Shown here one piece after another: positions 19,286-28,996 of a stretch of DNA of 64,000 nucleotides. The translations under genes and the position numbers were made by a program. The notes beneath the pieces are model-generated. The model searched no databases and had not been told where the DNA came from. It saw only the letters and a program-made list of their open reading frames with translations. Within the stretch, counting starts at the first letter, position 1, and the number at the start of each line of letters is the position of its first letter. This DNA is from Oceanococcus atlanticus. Lineage in GTDB: Bacteria > Pseudomonadota > Gammaproteobacteria > Nevskiales > Oceanococcaceae. The stretch is taken from NCBI RefSeq assembly GCF_002088235.1, contig NZ_AQQV01000001.1, positions 62,001 to 126,000 of the forward strand, read 5' to 3'.

Positions 19286-19311
19286 CAAAAAAGCCCCCGC
19301 ATGGCGGGGGC
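19286..19311 (-). terminator. Strong intrinsic terminator of the outer-membrane protein gene
   Basis: Perfect 8-bp GC stem (GCCCCCGC 19293-19300, GCGGGGGC 19304-19311) with a 3-base loop. On the minus strand it is followed by TTTTTTG, 28 bp past the end of the upstream gene. Confidence 0.88.
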
Positions 19312-19338
19312 TTTCCATAACGCTATTAAGCGGCTGGC

Positions 19339-20079
19339 TTAGAAGCGGCCAGTCACACCGAGCACGAAACGATCGTTGAACTCTTGCATCTGATAGTCGA
19401 TCTGCACACTCAGCGTCGGAATCACGAACATGCGCGCATGCAGGCCAATATCTTCTTCCGAGGCGTCTGCATCGGTATCCGCGTAGGACAGCCCCAGGCT
19501 GAGGTCGTTGTTGACGAAGAAATCACCACGCAGCAGGTACGAAATGGTGTCATCGACATCATCCGTCTGACCCACGCTGGCCTCAACATTCACCGCGCTC
19601 TCACCACTCAGCGGACGCACCATTTTGCCGTTCAGAGAGATGGTCGACAGATCAGCCAGATCCGCATCGGCATAGCTGACGCTCAGCAACACACCGTCCA
19701 TCGGCAGAAAACCGACTTCAACCAGCAAGTCGTCGCTCTCGGTACCGGCGAAATCCGTCCGGGTCAGGCCAGCAGCCGCGTAGAAGTCCTGGATGTAGAA
19801 CTCGCCGCCGAAGCCAATCATGTCGACATCCGCTTCATCAAACGTCGAGTAGAACGCGCCGATGTTGCTGGAGCGACGCAGGAAACCTGCTTCAGCACGC
19901 GGCACACCATTGTCGTCAACCGGCGCGAAGTGGTATTCGGCCATCACGCCCAGCGCTGAATCATCCGCGTCATCAAAATCGAAGTAGGCACCAGTGGCTT
20001 CAACCTGGTACGCCCCAGCCGAGGCGCAAGTCAGCGCCGCAACCATCCCAAACCCCACACCGCGAATCACGTGCTTCAT
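19339..20079 (-). CDS. Outer-membrane beta-barrel protein (putative porin family)
   Basis: 246 aa from ATG 20079, chosen because MKHVIRGVGFGMVAALTCAS continues as a clean signal peptide ending about AGA-YQ. The mature part is rich in alternating hydrophobic strands with acidic turns (DFDDADDSA, ADADLADLS, DTDADASEED) and ends FVLGVTGRF, a terminal Phe typical of BAM substrates. It resembles small putative porins found in marine gammaproteobacteria; substrate unknown. It is monocistronic, with its own promoter, a CRP-like site and a strong terminator. Confidence 0.75.
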   Translation of the reverse strand: MKHVIRGVGFGMVAALTCASAGAYQVEATGAYFDFDDADDSALGVMAEYHFAPVDDNGVPRAEAGFLRRSSNIGAFYSTFDEADVDMIGFGGEFYIQDFYAAAGLTRTDFAGTESDDLLVEVGFLPMDGVLLSVSYADADLADLSTISLNGKMVRPLSGESAVNVEASVGQTDDVDDTISYLLRGDFFVNNDLSLGLSYADTDADASEEDIGLHARMFVIPTLSVQIDYQMQEFNDRFVLGVTGRF

Positions 20080-20137
20080 GAATAAAACTCCCGTGCTGTA
20101 TAGATTTTTTTGGATCAGGATCAAACCTGACCGCGCC

Positions 20138-20166
20138 AGAATAGTGCAGCTAGGGAATTAATGCAA
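20138..20166 (-). promoter_or_regulatory. Promoter of the outer-membrane protein gene
   Basis: On the minus strand: -35 TTGCAT (20161-20166), 17-bp spacer, -10 TATTCT (20138-20143). The start point would be near 20131, giving a leader of about 52 nt that ends with ACGGGAG before the ATG. Confidence 0.6.
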
Positions 20167-20169
20167 AAC

Positions 20170-20185
20170 CGTGATCTGCGTCACA
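20170..20185. promoter_or_regulatory. CRP/Vfr-like operator
   Basis: CGTGA-N6-TCACA on the plus strand (TGTGA-N6-TCACG on the minus), 9 of 10 to the CRP core consensus. It sits immediately upstream of the -35 at 20161-20166, centred roughly 46 bp before the predicted start point, a position compatible with activation. Confidence 0.55.
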
Positions 20186-20209
20186 AGTTATTCTTATTAT
20201 TGAAATAAT

Positions 20210-21091
20210 TCAGTCATCTTTTGTTGCTGAACCAGGGCTTTTTGCCACCAATTGGTGCAAGGCTTTGAGTTCCTGTCTGTCCAGAGGGCGGCTGCGCCCA
20301 CTGGCCAGATTGTTGGGCAGGGTAATCGGCCCGAAACGCACACGTATCAAGCGGCTAACCTGGCAATCCATGGCTTCCCAAAGACGTCGCACGATGCGGT
20401 TGCGGCCCTCGCTGACGGTGACGTGATACCAGCGGTTGGCCCCTTCACTGCCCTGATCCACCAGACTGTCGAACGCCGCAAAGCCGTCCTCCAGCTCAAT
20501 ACCCTCGCGCAACTGGCGCAAGGTGTCGTCATTGATATCACCAATCACCCGCACCGCGTATTCCCGTGCGATCTGACTCGAGGGGTGCATCAGGCGTCGC
20601 GCCAGCTCACCGTCGGTGGTAAACAGCATCAGCCCGGAGGTGTTGAGGTCCAGGCGGCCAACCGCAACCCAGCGCCCGGCGCTCAGCTTGGGCAAACGCT
20701 GGAACACGGTGGGGCGACCCTGCGGGTCCTTGCGCGTAACAATCTCGCCGACCCGCTTGCGGTACACAATGGTCTGGTTTTCCGGCGGGGTGAAACGCAG
20801 AGTTCGACCGTCCAGGGTGATGCGATCGGTGGGCGTGACCTTCTGTCCCAGTTCGGCAGGCTGACCATTGACCCGAATGCGCCCGGCACGAATCCAGTCC
20901 TCAGCCTGGCGGCGGGAACCGTAGCCGTGCTGGGCAAGAAACTTCTGCAGACGCTCGGGCGGTGCTTTGCTGACCGGCGGACGCAGCGAGCGTGCCCGTT
21001 TCGGTGCAGCGACTTCGGCACGCTCAGTGTCTTGTCGCTTCTTGATCTGGCGGCGGGAATTGGGATTCGGGCTGGGATTGCGCTTCTTCAT
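20210..21091 (-). CDS. rluB: 23S rRNA pseudouridine synthase RluB-type
   Basis: Makes a pseudouridine in 23S rRNA helix 80-89 (position 2605 in E. coli). A basic, disordered N-terminus of about 45 residues precedes an S4-like domain (RLQKFLAQHGYGSRRQAEDWI) and the RsuA/RluB catalytic domain with VGRLDLNTSGLMLFTTDGELA (catalytic Asp) and VTVSEGRNRIVRRLWEAM. ATG 21091 (MKKRNPSPNPNS, 293 aa) was chosen; it overlaps scpB by 68 bp. scpA-scpB-rluB is a common gammaproteobacterial order. Confidence 0.93.
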   Translation of the reverse strand: MKKRNPSPNPNSRRQIKKRQDTERAEVAAPKRARSLRPPVSKAPPERLQKFLAQHGYGSRRQAEDWIRAGRIRVNGQPAELGQKVTPTDRITLDGRTLRFTPPENQTIVYRKRVGEIVTRKDPQGRPTVFQRLPKLSAGRWVAVGRLDLNTSGLMLFTTDGELARRLMHPSSQIAREYAVRVIGDINDDTLRQLREGIELEDGFAAFDSLVDQGSEGANRWYHVTVSEGRNRIVRRLWEAMDCQVSRLIRVRFGPITLPNNLASGRSRPLDRQELKALHQLVAKSPGSATKDD

Positions 21092-21764
21092 CAGCAGACG
21101 TGTCCGGTGTGCTGGCAGGGAGGGAATCGTCGACGTTCGGGTCGGCATCCCCATGAGATTGGGCCGCGAGCTGCGCTTTGAGCGCCTCCGGCAATTCGTC
21201 TTGCGGCGCCAGACGAACCAGCGCAGCCTCGAGCTTCTCCGGATCGGTCAGCTCGGGCAAAGGCGGCAGGTCTTCCAGCGACTTGAGATTCAGATCATCC
21301 AGGAACTGACGCGTGGTGGCGAGCAATGCAGGGCGCCCCGGCCCTTCACGATGGCCCACCTCACGAATCCACTCGCGCTCGAACAGGGTTTTCAGAATCC
21401 CGCCCGACAGGCTCACACCGCGAATTTCTTCAATGTCGCCTCGTGTCAGCGGCTGGCGATAGCAAATCAGCGCCAGTGTCTCGAGCAGCGCACGCGAATA
21501 CTTCTGCGGCTTTTCTTCGTACAAGCGACCGACCCAGGGGGCCAGCTCCTTGCGCACTTGGAAACGATAACCACTGGCCACTTCCAGTAGCTCGATGCTG
21601 CTGCCCTCAAGCTCCTGCTGCAACTCGCGCAACGCAGTGCGGATGGCACTGCCGGAGATCTCGATATCGTCATTGAGCACCTGCTCGATGCGCCGGATCG
21701 ACAACGGGGCATCGGCCACAAGCAGCAGGGCGCGAATGATTTCCTTGTGGGCGATCCGTGCCAT
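21024..21764 (-). CDS. scpB: Segregation and condensation protein B
   Basis: Kleisin-associated winged-helix subunit of the SMC-ScpAB condensin. Starts at ATG 21764 (MARIAHKEIIRALLLVADAP, 246 aa), overlapping the scpA stop by one base (TGATG). LETLALICYRQPLTRGDIEEIRGV is the family hallmark. The C-terminal 60 residues are acidic and low-complexity and overlap the start of rluB. SMC itself is encoded at 28997-32485. Confidence 0.94.
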   Translation of the reverse strand: MARIAHKEIIRALLLVADAPLSIRRIEQVLNDDIEISGSAIRTALRELQQELEGSSIELLEVASGYRFQVRKELAPWVGRLYEEKPQKYSRALLETLALICYRQPLTRGDIEEIRGVSLSGGILKTLFEREWIREVGHREGPGRPALLATTRQFLDDLNLKSLEDLPPLPELTDPEKLEAALVRLAPQDELPEALKAQLAAQSHGDADPNVDDSLPASTPDTSADEEAQSQPESQFPPPDQEATRH

Positions 21765-22561
21765 CAGGCCTGCCCCGCGCCGGCCAGCCGAATATGCACT
21801 GGCGCATATGGCGCATCCTGCTCGAGCTGGATCAGGCCATTGCGGACCAGTTCCAGCGTGGCCAGAAACGTGACCAGCAAACCTTTGCGCCCCTCTTCCG
21901 GATCCCACAATTCCATCAGGCTAGCTTGGCGGATATCGGACAAACGATCCAGCACCCGGCTCATACGTTCACGCACCGACAGCGGCTCGGAGGTGATCTT
22001 GTGCGATTGCAGCAGCTCGGCGCGCTGCAGCAGATCCTGCAGGGACAACAGCAGATCACGCAATGCGGGCGGCGGCTGCAGCGGGGCCTCGACGCTCATC
22101 GGCTGTGCCTGCGCGGGGAAGGTGTCGCGATGCAGACGCGGCAGCTCATCGATGTTCACCGCAGCCTGCTGCACCTCGGCATAGGCCTGCAGACGTCGGA
22201 CCAGCTCGGCGCGCGGGTCTTCGGCATCATCGCCCTCCTCGCTGGGTGGCTTGGGCAGCAACACGCGCGACTTGATCTCGGCCAGCCAGGCCGCCATGAC
22301 CAGATATTCCGCCGCCAGATCAAAGCGCAGCTCCTCCATCACATTGATGTAATCGAGGTATTGCTGGGTGATCAGGGCCACCGGAATATCCAGCACATTG
22401 AGGTTCTGCCGCCGGATCAGATACAGCAAAAGGTCCAGCGGCCCCTCAAAGGTTTCCAGAAAAACCTCCAGCGCATCCGGCGGGATATACAGATCCTGCG
22501 GCAGCTCGGTGAATGCCTCACCGGCGACATGCGCAATAACGGTGGCCTGGGGGTCGTTCAT
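21764..22561 (-). CDS. scpA: Segregation and condensation protein A (kleisin)
   Basis: Bridges the SMC heads. 265 aa with FLETFEGPLDLLLYLIRRQNLNVLDIPVALITQQYL at the N-terminus (split here only by my reading of the motif), AAEYLVMAAWLAEIKSRVLLPKP, and a C-terminal winged helix. Its ATG directly abuts the trpS stop (TGA then ATG), so trpS-scpA-scpB are translationally linked. Having both smc and scpAB argues for an SMC-ScpAB system in this organism; MukBEF is not seen here. Confidence 0.95.
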   Translation of the reverse strand: MNDPQATVIAHVAGEAFTELPQDLYIPPDALEVFLETFEGPLDLLLYLIRRQNLNVLDIPVALITQQYLDYINVMEELRFDLAAEYLVMAAWLAEIKSRVLLPKPPSEEGDDAEDPRAELVRRLQAYAEVQQAAVNIDELPRLHRDTFPAQAQPMSVEAPLQPPPALRDLLLSLQDLLQRAELLQSHKITSEPLSVRERMSRVLDRLSDIRQASLMELWDPEEGRKGLLVTFLATLELVRNGLIQLEQDAPYAPVHIRLAGAGQA

Positions 22562-23566
22562 TCAGGCGCGGGGCAGAAACCCGAGCTTGTCGTAAACCTG
22601 GCGAATCTTCTGATCGGCACGTGCGTTGGCCTGCTCGGCGCTGCGCGCCAGAATCCCATCAAGGTAGGCCGGGTCATCCTGCAACGCACGGTAGCGCGCC
22701 TGCATCGGCTCCATGAAGGCCACCACCGCGTCGGCCACGTCGCCCTTGAAGCGCCCGTAACCGGAATCACCGTAGTCGGCTTCCAGATCCTCAATGCTGC
22801 GGCCGGTCACCGCCGCCATGATGTTGAGCAAATTGGTCACACCGGGTTTGTCGTCTGCGGCGCGCACTTCACTGCCGGAATCGGTGACCGCGCGCTTGAT
22901 CTTCTTGGCGATCTTTTTCGGCTCATCCAGCAGATAGATGCCATTGCCCTCGTTGTCATCCGACTTGGACATTTTCGCCTCCGGGTTCTGCAAGCCCATG
23001 ATGCGCGCCCCCACCGGCGGAATGAAAGGCTCCGGAATGCGGAACACCTCTTCCTTGTGGGCGAAGTTGAAGCGCTGCGCCACATCGCGCGCCAGCTCCA
23101 GATGCTGTTTCTGGTCGTTCCCCACCGGGACCAGCTGGGTGTCGTAGATCAGAATGTCGGCCGCCATCAACACCGGGTAGTTGTACAGACCGGCATTGAT
23201 GTTATCGGCATGCTTGGCCGATTTGTCCTTGAACTGGGTCATGCGATTGAGCTCGCCGACCATGGTGTAGCAGTCGAGAATCCAGGCCAGCTGACTGTGC
23301 CCGGCCACGTGCGACTGGGCGCACAGCAGATTCTTCTCGGGGTCGATGCCGCAGGCGATGTACAGGCTGAGGAAATCGCGACAGCGCTGACGCAGCACGG
23401 CCGGGTCCTGACGCACCGTGATGGCATGCAGGTCGACCAGCAGGAAAATGCAGTCGTAGTCCGCCTGCAGGTCCACCCAGTTGCGGATCGCGCCGATGTA
23501 ATTGCCCAGCGTGAGCTGGCCTGAAGGCTGGATTCCGGAAAGCAGGACGGGTTTGGACGTCGACAT
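22562..23566 (-). CDS. trpS: Tryptophan-tRNA ligase
   Basis: Class I aminoacyl-tRNA synthetase, 334 aa from ATG 23566 (MSTSKPVLLSGIQPSG). The HIGH-equivalent is QLTLGNYIGA near residue 17 and the KMSKS loop is AKMSKSDDNEGN near residue 197. Length and both motifs match bacterial TrpRS. A TATAAT hexamer lies about 30 bp upstream. Confidence 0.97.
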   Translation of the reverse strand: MSTSKPVLLSGIQPSGQLTLGNYIGAIRNWVDLQADYDCIFLLVDLHAITVRQDPAVLRQRCRDFLSLYIACGIDPEKNLLCAQSHVAGHSQLAWILDCYTMVGELNRMTQFKDKSAKHADNINAGLYNYPVLMAADILIYDTQLVPVGNDQKQHLELARDVAQRFNFAHKEEVFRIPEPFIPPVGARIMGLQNPEAKMSKSDDNEGNGIYLLDEPKKIAKKIKRAVTDSGSEVRAADDKPGVTNLLNIMAAVTGRSIEDLEADYGDSGYGRFKGDVADAVVAFMEPMQARYRALQDDPAYLDGILARSAEQANARADQKIRQVYDKLGFLPRA

Positions 23567-23594
23567 GACTACACAGATGAGAAAACAGCGCGCG

Positions 23595-23600
23595 ATTATA
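23595..23600 (-). promoter_or_regulatory. -10 element of the trpS promoter
   Basis: Perfect TATAAT on the minus strand, 29 bp before the trpS ATG, with a poor -35. It probably drives trpS-scpA-scpB-rluB. Confidence 0.5.
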
Positions 23601-23635
23601 GACTGAGAGTGGCTCGCGCCGGGGAGCAATCCCGG

Positions 23636-24262
23636 TTATAAACCCAATGCCGCCGGATCCGCCTTGCCGGCGCGGATCAGTTCGACCTTGCCGTCGGAGA
23701 TATCGACCACGGTGGTGGGCTCGAAACCGCACGGCCCGCCGTCAACGATCAGATCCAGGTCGTTGGCCAGCGCATCGCGAATATCGTCCGCCTCATGAAA
23801 CGGCAGCTCCTCACCCGGCAATTGCGCGGTGCAGCTCAGAATCGGCTCGCCCATCTCCTCCAACAGCGCATGGGCAATGGCGTTGTCCGGAACGCGCACG
23901 CCAATGGTTTTGCGCTTGCCGGTCTGCAAGCGCCGCGGCACTTGCAAGGTGGCGCGCAGCACGAAGGTGAACGCGCCAGGCGTGGTGTTGCGCAGCATGC
24001 GGAACTGCCAGTTATCAACGCGCGCGTAGTTGGCGATCTCCGACAGATCACTGCACATCAGCGTCATGTTGTGATGCTTGTCGACCTGGCGAATGCGCTT
24101 GATCCGCTCCACCGCCTGCTTGTCACCGATGTGACAACCGAAGGCGTAACAGGAGTCGGTTGGATAGGCGATGATGGCGCCCTCGCGCAGGCGGCTGACC
24201 ACGTGCCGGATCTGGCGCCCATGGGGGTTGTCCGGATGAACCTCCAGATATTCGGCGGACAT
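23636..24262 (-). CDS. yciO: YciO, Sua5/YrdC-domain protein
   Basis: 208 aa with the YrdC fold: PTDSCYAFGCHIGDK near residue 34, RIRQVDKHHNMTLMCSDLSE near residue 57, and NTTPGAFTFVLRAT near residue 93. These match the YciO branch rather than TsaC/Sua5; E. coli YciO is related to threonylcarbamoyl-AMP synthases, though its role in t6A synthesis is uncertain. It lies upstream of trpS as in other gammaproteobacteria. No C-terminal Sua5 domain. Confidence 0.88.
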   Translation of the reverse strand: MSAEYLEVHPDNPHGRQIRHVVSRLREGAIIAYPTDSCYAFGCHIGDKQAVERIKRIRQVDKHHNMTLMCSDLSEIANYARVDNWQFRMLRNTTPGAFTFVLRATLQVPRRLQTGKRKTIGVRVPDNAIAHALLEEMGEPILSCTAQLPGEELPFHEADDIRDALANDLDLIVDGGPCGFEPTTVVDISDGKVELIRAGKADPAALGL

Positions 24263-24292
24263 CGCTTCGCAAAAGTGAAATCAGCCACAGAG

Positions 24293-24298
24293 TATAAT
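24293..24298 (+). promoter_or_regulatory. -10 element placing yciB transcription start at its ATG
   Basis: Perfect TATAAT on the plus strand with only seven bases between it and the ATG at 24306. The predicted start point therefore falls on or next to the initiation codon, implying a leaderless mRNA. The -35 region is weak. Confidence 0.5.
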
Positions 24299-24305
24299 CG
24301 GCAGC

Positions 24306-24842
24306 ATGCAGAAATGGATTGATTCGATCCCCGCCCTGGCCTTTCTCGGCGCGGTGATCTGGCGCGACATCTATGTCGCCACCGTGGTGCTCATCGTTGC
24401 ACTGTTCGCTCTGGTCCTCTGGTATGCGTTGGTGCACAAGCGTTTGCACCGTATGCATCTGGGCACGGCCGTGGTCGCCCTGGTGCTGGGCGGCATCACC
24501 CTGGGCCTCAAGGACCCGGTGTTCATCAAGTTCAAACCCACTGCGGTGTATCTGGCTTTCGCCCTGGTCATCGGTGGCAGCCAGTTCATCGGCAAAACGG
24601 TGATGATGCAGCGCCTGGGCAGCAGCGTTGCCGAGTTACCCGAGCCCCTGTGGCGACGCATCAATATCGCCTGGGCGGTGTTTTTCGTGTTCTGCGCCGG
24701 CCTTAATGTGGTGCTGGCGCTGAGCCTCAATGATGAGATGTGGGCATTGGTCAAAACCTTCGGGTTCACCGCCCTGATGTTCCTATTCGTGCTGGCGCAC
24801 CTGCCGTTCGTGCACCAGCACCTGCCCAAGGAAGAAGTCTGA
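24306..24842 (+). CDS. yciB: Inner membrane septation protein YciB
   Basis: Polytopic membrane protein (IspZ/septation protein A), 178 aa with about five hydrophobic segments (residues 22-42, 52-67, 80-95, 122-142, 150-167). The motifs [17 protein letters not shown] and [12 protein letters not shown] are typical. In E. coli YciB affects envelope integrity and division. It overlaps yciI by 1 bp (TGATG), and the yciB-yciI pairing is conserved. Confidence 0.94.
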   Translation: MQKWIDSIPALAFLGAVIWRDIYVATVVLIVALFALVLWYALVHKRLHRMHLGTAVVALVLGGITLGLKDPVFIKFKPTAVYLAFALVIGGSQFIGKTVMMQRLGSSVAELPEPLWRRINIAWAVFFVFCAGLNVVLALSLNDEMWALVKTFGFTALMFLFVLAHLPFVHQHLPKEEV

Positions 24843-25141
24843 TGTGGTATGCGATCACCGCGCTGGATGTGCCCAACAGCCTGGCCAAGCGCCTAGCCGC
24901 ACGCCCGGATCATCTGGCCCGCCTGCAGGACCTCAAAGCCGACGGCCGCTTGTTGCTGGCCGGGCCGTTCCCGGCTGTGGATGCCAGCGACCCCGGCGAG
25001 CTGGGTTTTGAAGGCAGCCTGATCGTGGCCGAATTCAACGACATTGAATCGGCCCGCGCCTGGGCTGACGATGACCCTTATCGCCATGCCGGCGTGTACG
25101 CCGAAGTCAGTGTGCGCCCGTTCAAACCGGTGCTGCCATGA
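24842..25141 (+). CDS. yciI: YciI family protein
   Basis: 99-aa ferredoxin-like-fold protein. Seen: [37 protein letters not shown] with the family His, and [22 protein letters not shown] with the conserved Asp-Pro. Function in most bacteria is unknown (YCII-related domain). ATG 24842 overlaps the yciB stop, and its own end overlaps bolA by 4 bp. Confidence 0.92.
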   Translation: MWYAITALDVPNSLAKRLAARPDHLARLQDLKADGRLLLAGPFPAVDASDPGELGFEGSLIVAEFNDIESARAWADDDPYRHAGVYAEVSVRPFKPVLP

Positions 25142-25398
25142 GTGATCGTGTTGAGCGCATACGCGCGCTGCTCGAGCAGGCCTTCGCCCCCACCGAACTG
25201 GACATCCGCGACGACAGCCACCTGCATGTCGGCCATGCCGGCGCCCGTGGTGGTGCTGGCCACTACAGTGTGAGCATTCGTGCTGCGGCATTTGCCGGCA
25301 AAAAGCCGCTCGAAGCCCACCGCATGGTCTACGCTGCGGTGGACGAGATGATGGGCAGCGAGATTCATGCCCTGTCGATTTCCGCACGCGCGCAATGA
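25138..25398 (+). CDS. BolA family protein
   Basis: 86 aa, BolA fold: [32 protein letters not shown], then [11 protein letters not shown] and [15 protein letters not shown] with the conserved C-terminal His. The region before [13 protein letters not shown] is typical of BolA1-type proteins that bind [2Fe-2S] with monothiol glutaredoxins. It overlaps yciI and the next gene by 4 bp each, forming a tight yciB-yciI-bolA-mipA operon. Confidence 0.92.
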   Translation: MSDRVERIRALLEQAFAPTELDIRDDSHLHVGHAGARGGAGHYSVSIRAAAFAGKKPLEAHRMVYAAVDEMMGSEIHALSISARAQ

Positions 25399-26237
25399 GC
25401 CGAGGCTGCCTCGGAGCACTGCTGCTGCTCACGAGCCTGTGCACATCCGCAGCCACCGAACCGACCCTGCCTGACGCTGACAGCGGTCACTTTCGCTGGG
25501 ACGCCGGGCTCGGGCTGGCCAGCCTCAGCTTTCCTGCCTATCGCGGCTCCAAGGTGCGTGAGGTGCTGGCCCTGCCGGTGCCCATCGTCTCGTTCAGCAG
25601 CAAGCATTTAAGCCTCAGCCGTGATGGCGCCAAGCTTGATGTCTACGACACCCGGCGCGTGCGCTTCAACCTCTCAGCAGCCGGATCCCTGCCGGTCGAC
25701 AGCGACGATGTGCCGCTGCGCGAAGGCATGCCCGACCTCAACCCCAGCATCGAACTTGGGCCTGTGCTCATTATTGCGCTGCCCTGCTGGAGTGGCTGGA
25801 CCTGCGTGCAGGAAACCCTGGCGCGCGGTGTGATCGCATCGGATTTCGAGCAGATTGAAACCATAGGCTGGACGTTGCAGCCACGGCTCAATCTCAGACG
25901 CAGCGCCCCGGCCACACAGCGCCACCGTCACGATTGGGAACTGACTGCCGGACCGGTCTACGCAACGCGCCGCTACCACGACTACTTCTATACTGTCGAA
26001 GCGCCTTATGCGACCGCCGAGCGCCCGGCCTACGCCGCGCGCAGCGGCTTCAGCGGCTGGCGTTTTTCCGCCACCCATGTTTACCAGTTCGGCGATTTCG
26101 GGATTTACAGCTACGTCTCGTATGACAATTTGCGCGACAGCGCATTCGCCGACAGCCCGCTGCTGGAAACCAAGGACTACATTCTGGGCGGCATCATGAT
26201 GCGCTGGACCCTGTGGGGCTCGCATCTGAAGCGCTGA
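25395..26237 (+). CDS. MipA/OmpV family outer-membrane protein
   Basis: 280 aa with a signal peptide ([20 protein letters not shown]) and a mature region of outer-membrane strands: FRWDAGLGLASLSFPAYRGSK matches the MipA start, GPVYATRRYHDYFYTVEAPYA is the family core, and the last strand is ILGGIMMRWTLWGSHLKR. MipA scaffolds murein hydrolase and synthase in E. coli; a role here is inferred only from family. Its stop directly abuts that of ligA on the other strand, with no terminator between. Confidence 0.85.
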   Translation: MSRGCLGALLLLTSLCTSAATEPTLPDADSGHFRWDAGLGLASLSFPAYRGSKVREVLALPVPIVSFSSKHLSLSRDGAKLDVYDTRRVRFNLSAAGSLPVDSDDVPLREGMPDLNPSIELGPVLIIALPCWSGWTCVQETLARGVIASDFEQIETIGWTLQPRLNLRRSAPATQRHRHDWELTAGPVYATRRYHDYFYTVEAPYATAERPAYAARSGFSGWRFSATHVYQFGDFGIYSYVSYDNLRDSAFADSPLLETKDYILGGIMMRWTLWGSHLKR

Positions 26238-28280
<2,043 letters not shown>

Positions 28281-28955
28281 TTATTGCGCGGTGTAGGTGG
28301 CGCTGGCCTCGCGCATCCGCGCGATCATGTCTGTGGTCAAAGGCTGGCGCTGACGATCCAGCAAGGTGGCGTCGAGACGATCGGCCAGGGTCTGCGCGGT
28401 GGTCAGCAGATCATCAAATGCGGCCTCGCCATCCATGCTGCCCGGCAGCTGCAGGAACAGGCTCACGCCCGGGGTGTGCAGCTCATGTTTCTCTTCCGGG
28501 ATCAGAAAGCCCGGCTTAACCATCGACGTGACCGAGAACACACGCTCGCCGTTCGGGCTGAAGCGGTGAAACACATCGTGAGCGCCGAACTGCAGGCCGC
28601 AGCTTTCCAGCGCCTGATGCAGCGCCTCGCCATCCATGTGACTGAGGTCGCTGCGGTGGACCGATATCACGAAAAGACCGCCAAACTCGTCGGTACTCTC
28701 ACCGCTGACTGGATCTTCCACCGCCACCGACTCGTCCGGCTGACCGGCGTCACGCGGACGCGCTTTGCCCACGCCGAATTCGTCGAAGGAGGCGCTGTCG
28801 CTCTTGAAGAAATCGAGCTGATCCTCTTCCTGTCCTTCGCGCCGCCGCTTGTTGTTCCAAACGGCCTGCTTGGCAGCCTGGCGTCGGGCATGAAGATACA
28901 CCCCCACCACGACGATCACGCCGATGACGAGGAGTGCCCACTGCATCTCATTCAT
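28281..28955 (-). CDS. zipA: Cell division protein ZipA
   Basis: Essential FtsZ membrane anchor in gammaproteobacteria, 224 aa. N-terminal membrane anchor at residues 5-22 (WALLVIGVIVVVGVYLHARR), a short charged linker of about 65 residues, and the C-terminal FtsZ-binding domain from about residue 90 (GGLFVISVHRSDLSHMDGEAL, FHRFSPNGERVFSVTSMVKPG). The linker is shorter than in E. coli. Located between smc and ligA, the conserved position. Confidence 0.93.
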   Translation of the reverse strand: MNEMQWALLVIGVIVVVGVYLHARRQAAKQAVWNNKRRREGQEEDQLDFFKSDSASFDEFGVGKARPRDAGQPDESVAVEDPVSGESTDEFGGLFVISVHRSDLSHMDGEALHQALESCGLQFGAHDVFHRFSPNGERVFSVTSMVKPGFLIPEEKHELHTPGVSLFLQLPGSMDGEAAFDDLLTTAQTLADRLDATLLDRQRQPLTTDMIARMREASATYTAQ

Positions 28956-28996
28956 GTTCGATTCCTGGTGTTTTTCTGGTATCCGGCATGGTGCCT

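Noticed and set aside
19243-19302. An upstream ATG extending the DUF374 acyltransferase
   Set aside because: The ATG lies in the loop of the strong terminator at 19286-19311 and the extension is not conserved; the GTG at 19242 is preferred.
21758-23524. A 588-codon plus-strand frame opposite scpA and trpS
   Set aside because: It spans two well-defined minus-strand genes and their junction and is rich in His, Gln and Arg, typical of antisense shadow frames.
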